The translations under genes and the position numbers were made by a program. From assembly GCA_963789555.1 (NCBI GenBank), contig CAWBKY010000003.1, positions 124,001 through 188,000 on the forward strand: DNA of 64,000 nt, given 5' to 3'. This DNA is from JACXTP01 sp963789555. GTDB taxonomy: Archaea > Thermoplasmatota > Thermoplasmata > Methanomassiliicoccales > UBA472. Of the stretch, positions 63,436-64,000 are shown one piece after another. Below the pieces are notes generated by a model. The model saw only the letters and a list, made by a program, of their open reading frames with translations. It had not been told where the DNA came from and made no database searches. How positions within the stretch are numbered: the stretch's first letter is position 1; each line of letters opens with the position of its first letter.

Positions 63436-64000
63436 GTGGTGGGCCACTGGCGGAGAAGCCTCAGCAAGGGTTCCTAATATGGATCAACAGCCGTAACTTC
63501 CGGAACGGCTGGCTGGGCTTCGTCATCATTTTCTTCCTCCTCTTCATCGTCCTGCCCACCATATGGATATTGAGCTACACCGTCACGGACTGGGACCTCA
63601 TCCAGAAATACGTCTTCGACGACCCGGCCACGGTCCAGCTGATACAGGATGCCATAGTGGCCTCGTTCGAGATCGCCGCCATCGTCGTCGTGATCGACAT
63701 CATAACCGGCCTGCCCATGGCCTGGATCCTGGTGCGCAAGGAGTTCCGGGGCAAGCAGTTCCTGGACACCTTGATCGACATGCCCTTGGCCGTGCCCACC
63801 GCCGCCCTGGGGTTCTCCGCGGCCATATTCTGGGCCGTGTCCAAACCATCGGCGGAGGCCCCTTGGTTCGCCGTGGGCGAGATATCCAGCCCCTTCATCC
63901 TGGTGTTACTGCTCCACGTCATCTTCTCCTACCCCTACATGGTGCGCTCGCTGGCCGCCATCCTGGAGCAGATCGACCAGACCTATGAGACGGCCGGCCA
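63436..64000 (+). CDS. ABC transporter permease, partial (runs off the window)
   Basis: About 188 residues of a binding-protein-dependent permease, open at the right edge. First helix WLGFVIIFFLLFIVLPTIWIL, then AIVASFEIAAIVVVIDIITGLPMAWILVRKEF, GKQFLDTLIDMPLAVPTAALGF and SYPYMVRSLAAILEQID (EAA-loop region), resembling sulfate/molybdate/tungstate-type CysT/ModB permeases. No ATG fits the frame; GTG 63436 would work if one G is missing in the following GTGGTGGG run (giving MVGPLAEKPQQ). Substrate is not readable. Confidence 0.78.

Noticed and set aside
1..64000. CRISPR arrays, insertion sequences, integrases, prophage
   Set aside because: No regularly spaced repeats, transposase or integrase motifs, or phage genes were seen on either strand.

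Overview
The window is archaeal chromosome, and the gene content points to a Thermoplasmatota-like euryarchaeon. Archaeal markers include RNA polymerase subunit K next to ribosomal protein S2, RPA with its COG3390 partner, CDP-archaeol synthase, PurP-type purine synthesis, Nep1, an Lsm protein, an XPD-type helicase and a DUF6015-like protein, a family I associate with Thermoplasmata. Two tRNA genes (Val-UAC and Arg-UCG) are present. Most of the window is GC-rich with dense genes; about 35.7-39.85 kb is visibly more AT-rich. Many promoters carry a TATA box centred about 24-28 nt before the start codon, which implies leaderless or nearly leaderless mRNAs, while some genes keep a Shine-Dalgarno (SD) site.

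Layout. 0-8 kb: small soluble protein, tRNA-Val, secreted M6-like protease, VIT/CCC1 transporter, HypE, MscS channel, tRNA-Arg, flavin reductase and two related small membrane proteins. 8-19 kb: an ArsA ATPase/thioredoxin-like pair divergent from a heliorhodopsin, an ACT-ACT-metallo-beta-lactamase fusion, a class II glutamine amidotransferase, an HhH protein, a membrane beta-propeller followed by an HTH regulator with its own membrane anchor, a phospholipase C-like protein, a class II DNA photolyase and a TIM-barrel protein. 19-34 kb: mostly housekeeping (LeuCD-type dehydratase, RpoK, S2, MEMO1, RPA operon, PurP-Nep1, PdxS, aminotransferase, Trm112), with two tandem pairs of paralogous membrane proteins. 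33-44 kb and 48-56.6 kb: surface-glycan genes. Together they hold every step needed for a UDP-diacetamido-uronic acid (6-dehydrogenase, 3-dehydrogenases, aminotransferase, N-acetyltransferase, 2-epimerase), plus five glycosyltransferases and a flippase. They are interleaved with serine synthesis, XPD, CarS, PyrE and UDG. 56.8-61.8 kb: SMC-ScpA-ScpB operon. 62-64 kb: Lsm, a sugar-nucleotide transferase and the start of an ABC permease running off the end.

A dominating property of this sequence is frameshifts. I find about 40 places where an obviously single protein continues in another frame, including in SMC, the ArsA Walker A motif, photolyase, RPA-associated protein and heliorhodopsin. They often sit beside homopolymers and hit essential and accessory genes alike, so I read them as uncorrected sequencing indels rather than gene decay. 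Frameshifted genes are listed as one CDS spanning all parts.

The most interesting items are the heliorhodopsin (with photolyase, suggesting a light-exposed habitat), the beta-propeller plus membrane-anchored HTH pair, the ACT-ACT-MBL fusion, a membrane-anchored two-half chelatase, and the split diacetamido-uronate pathway.
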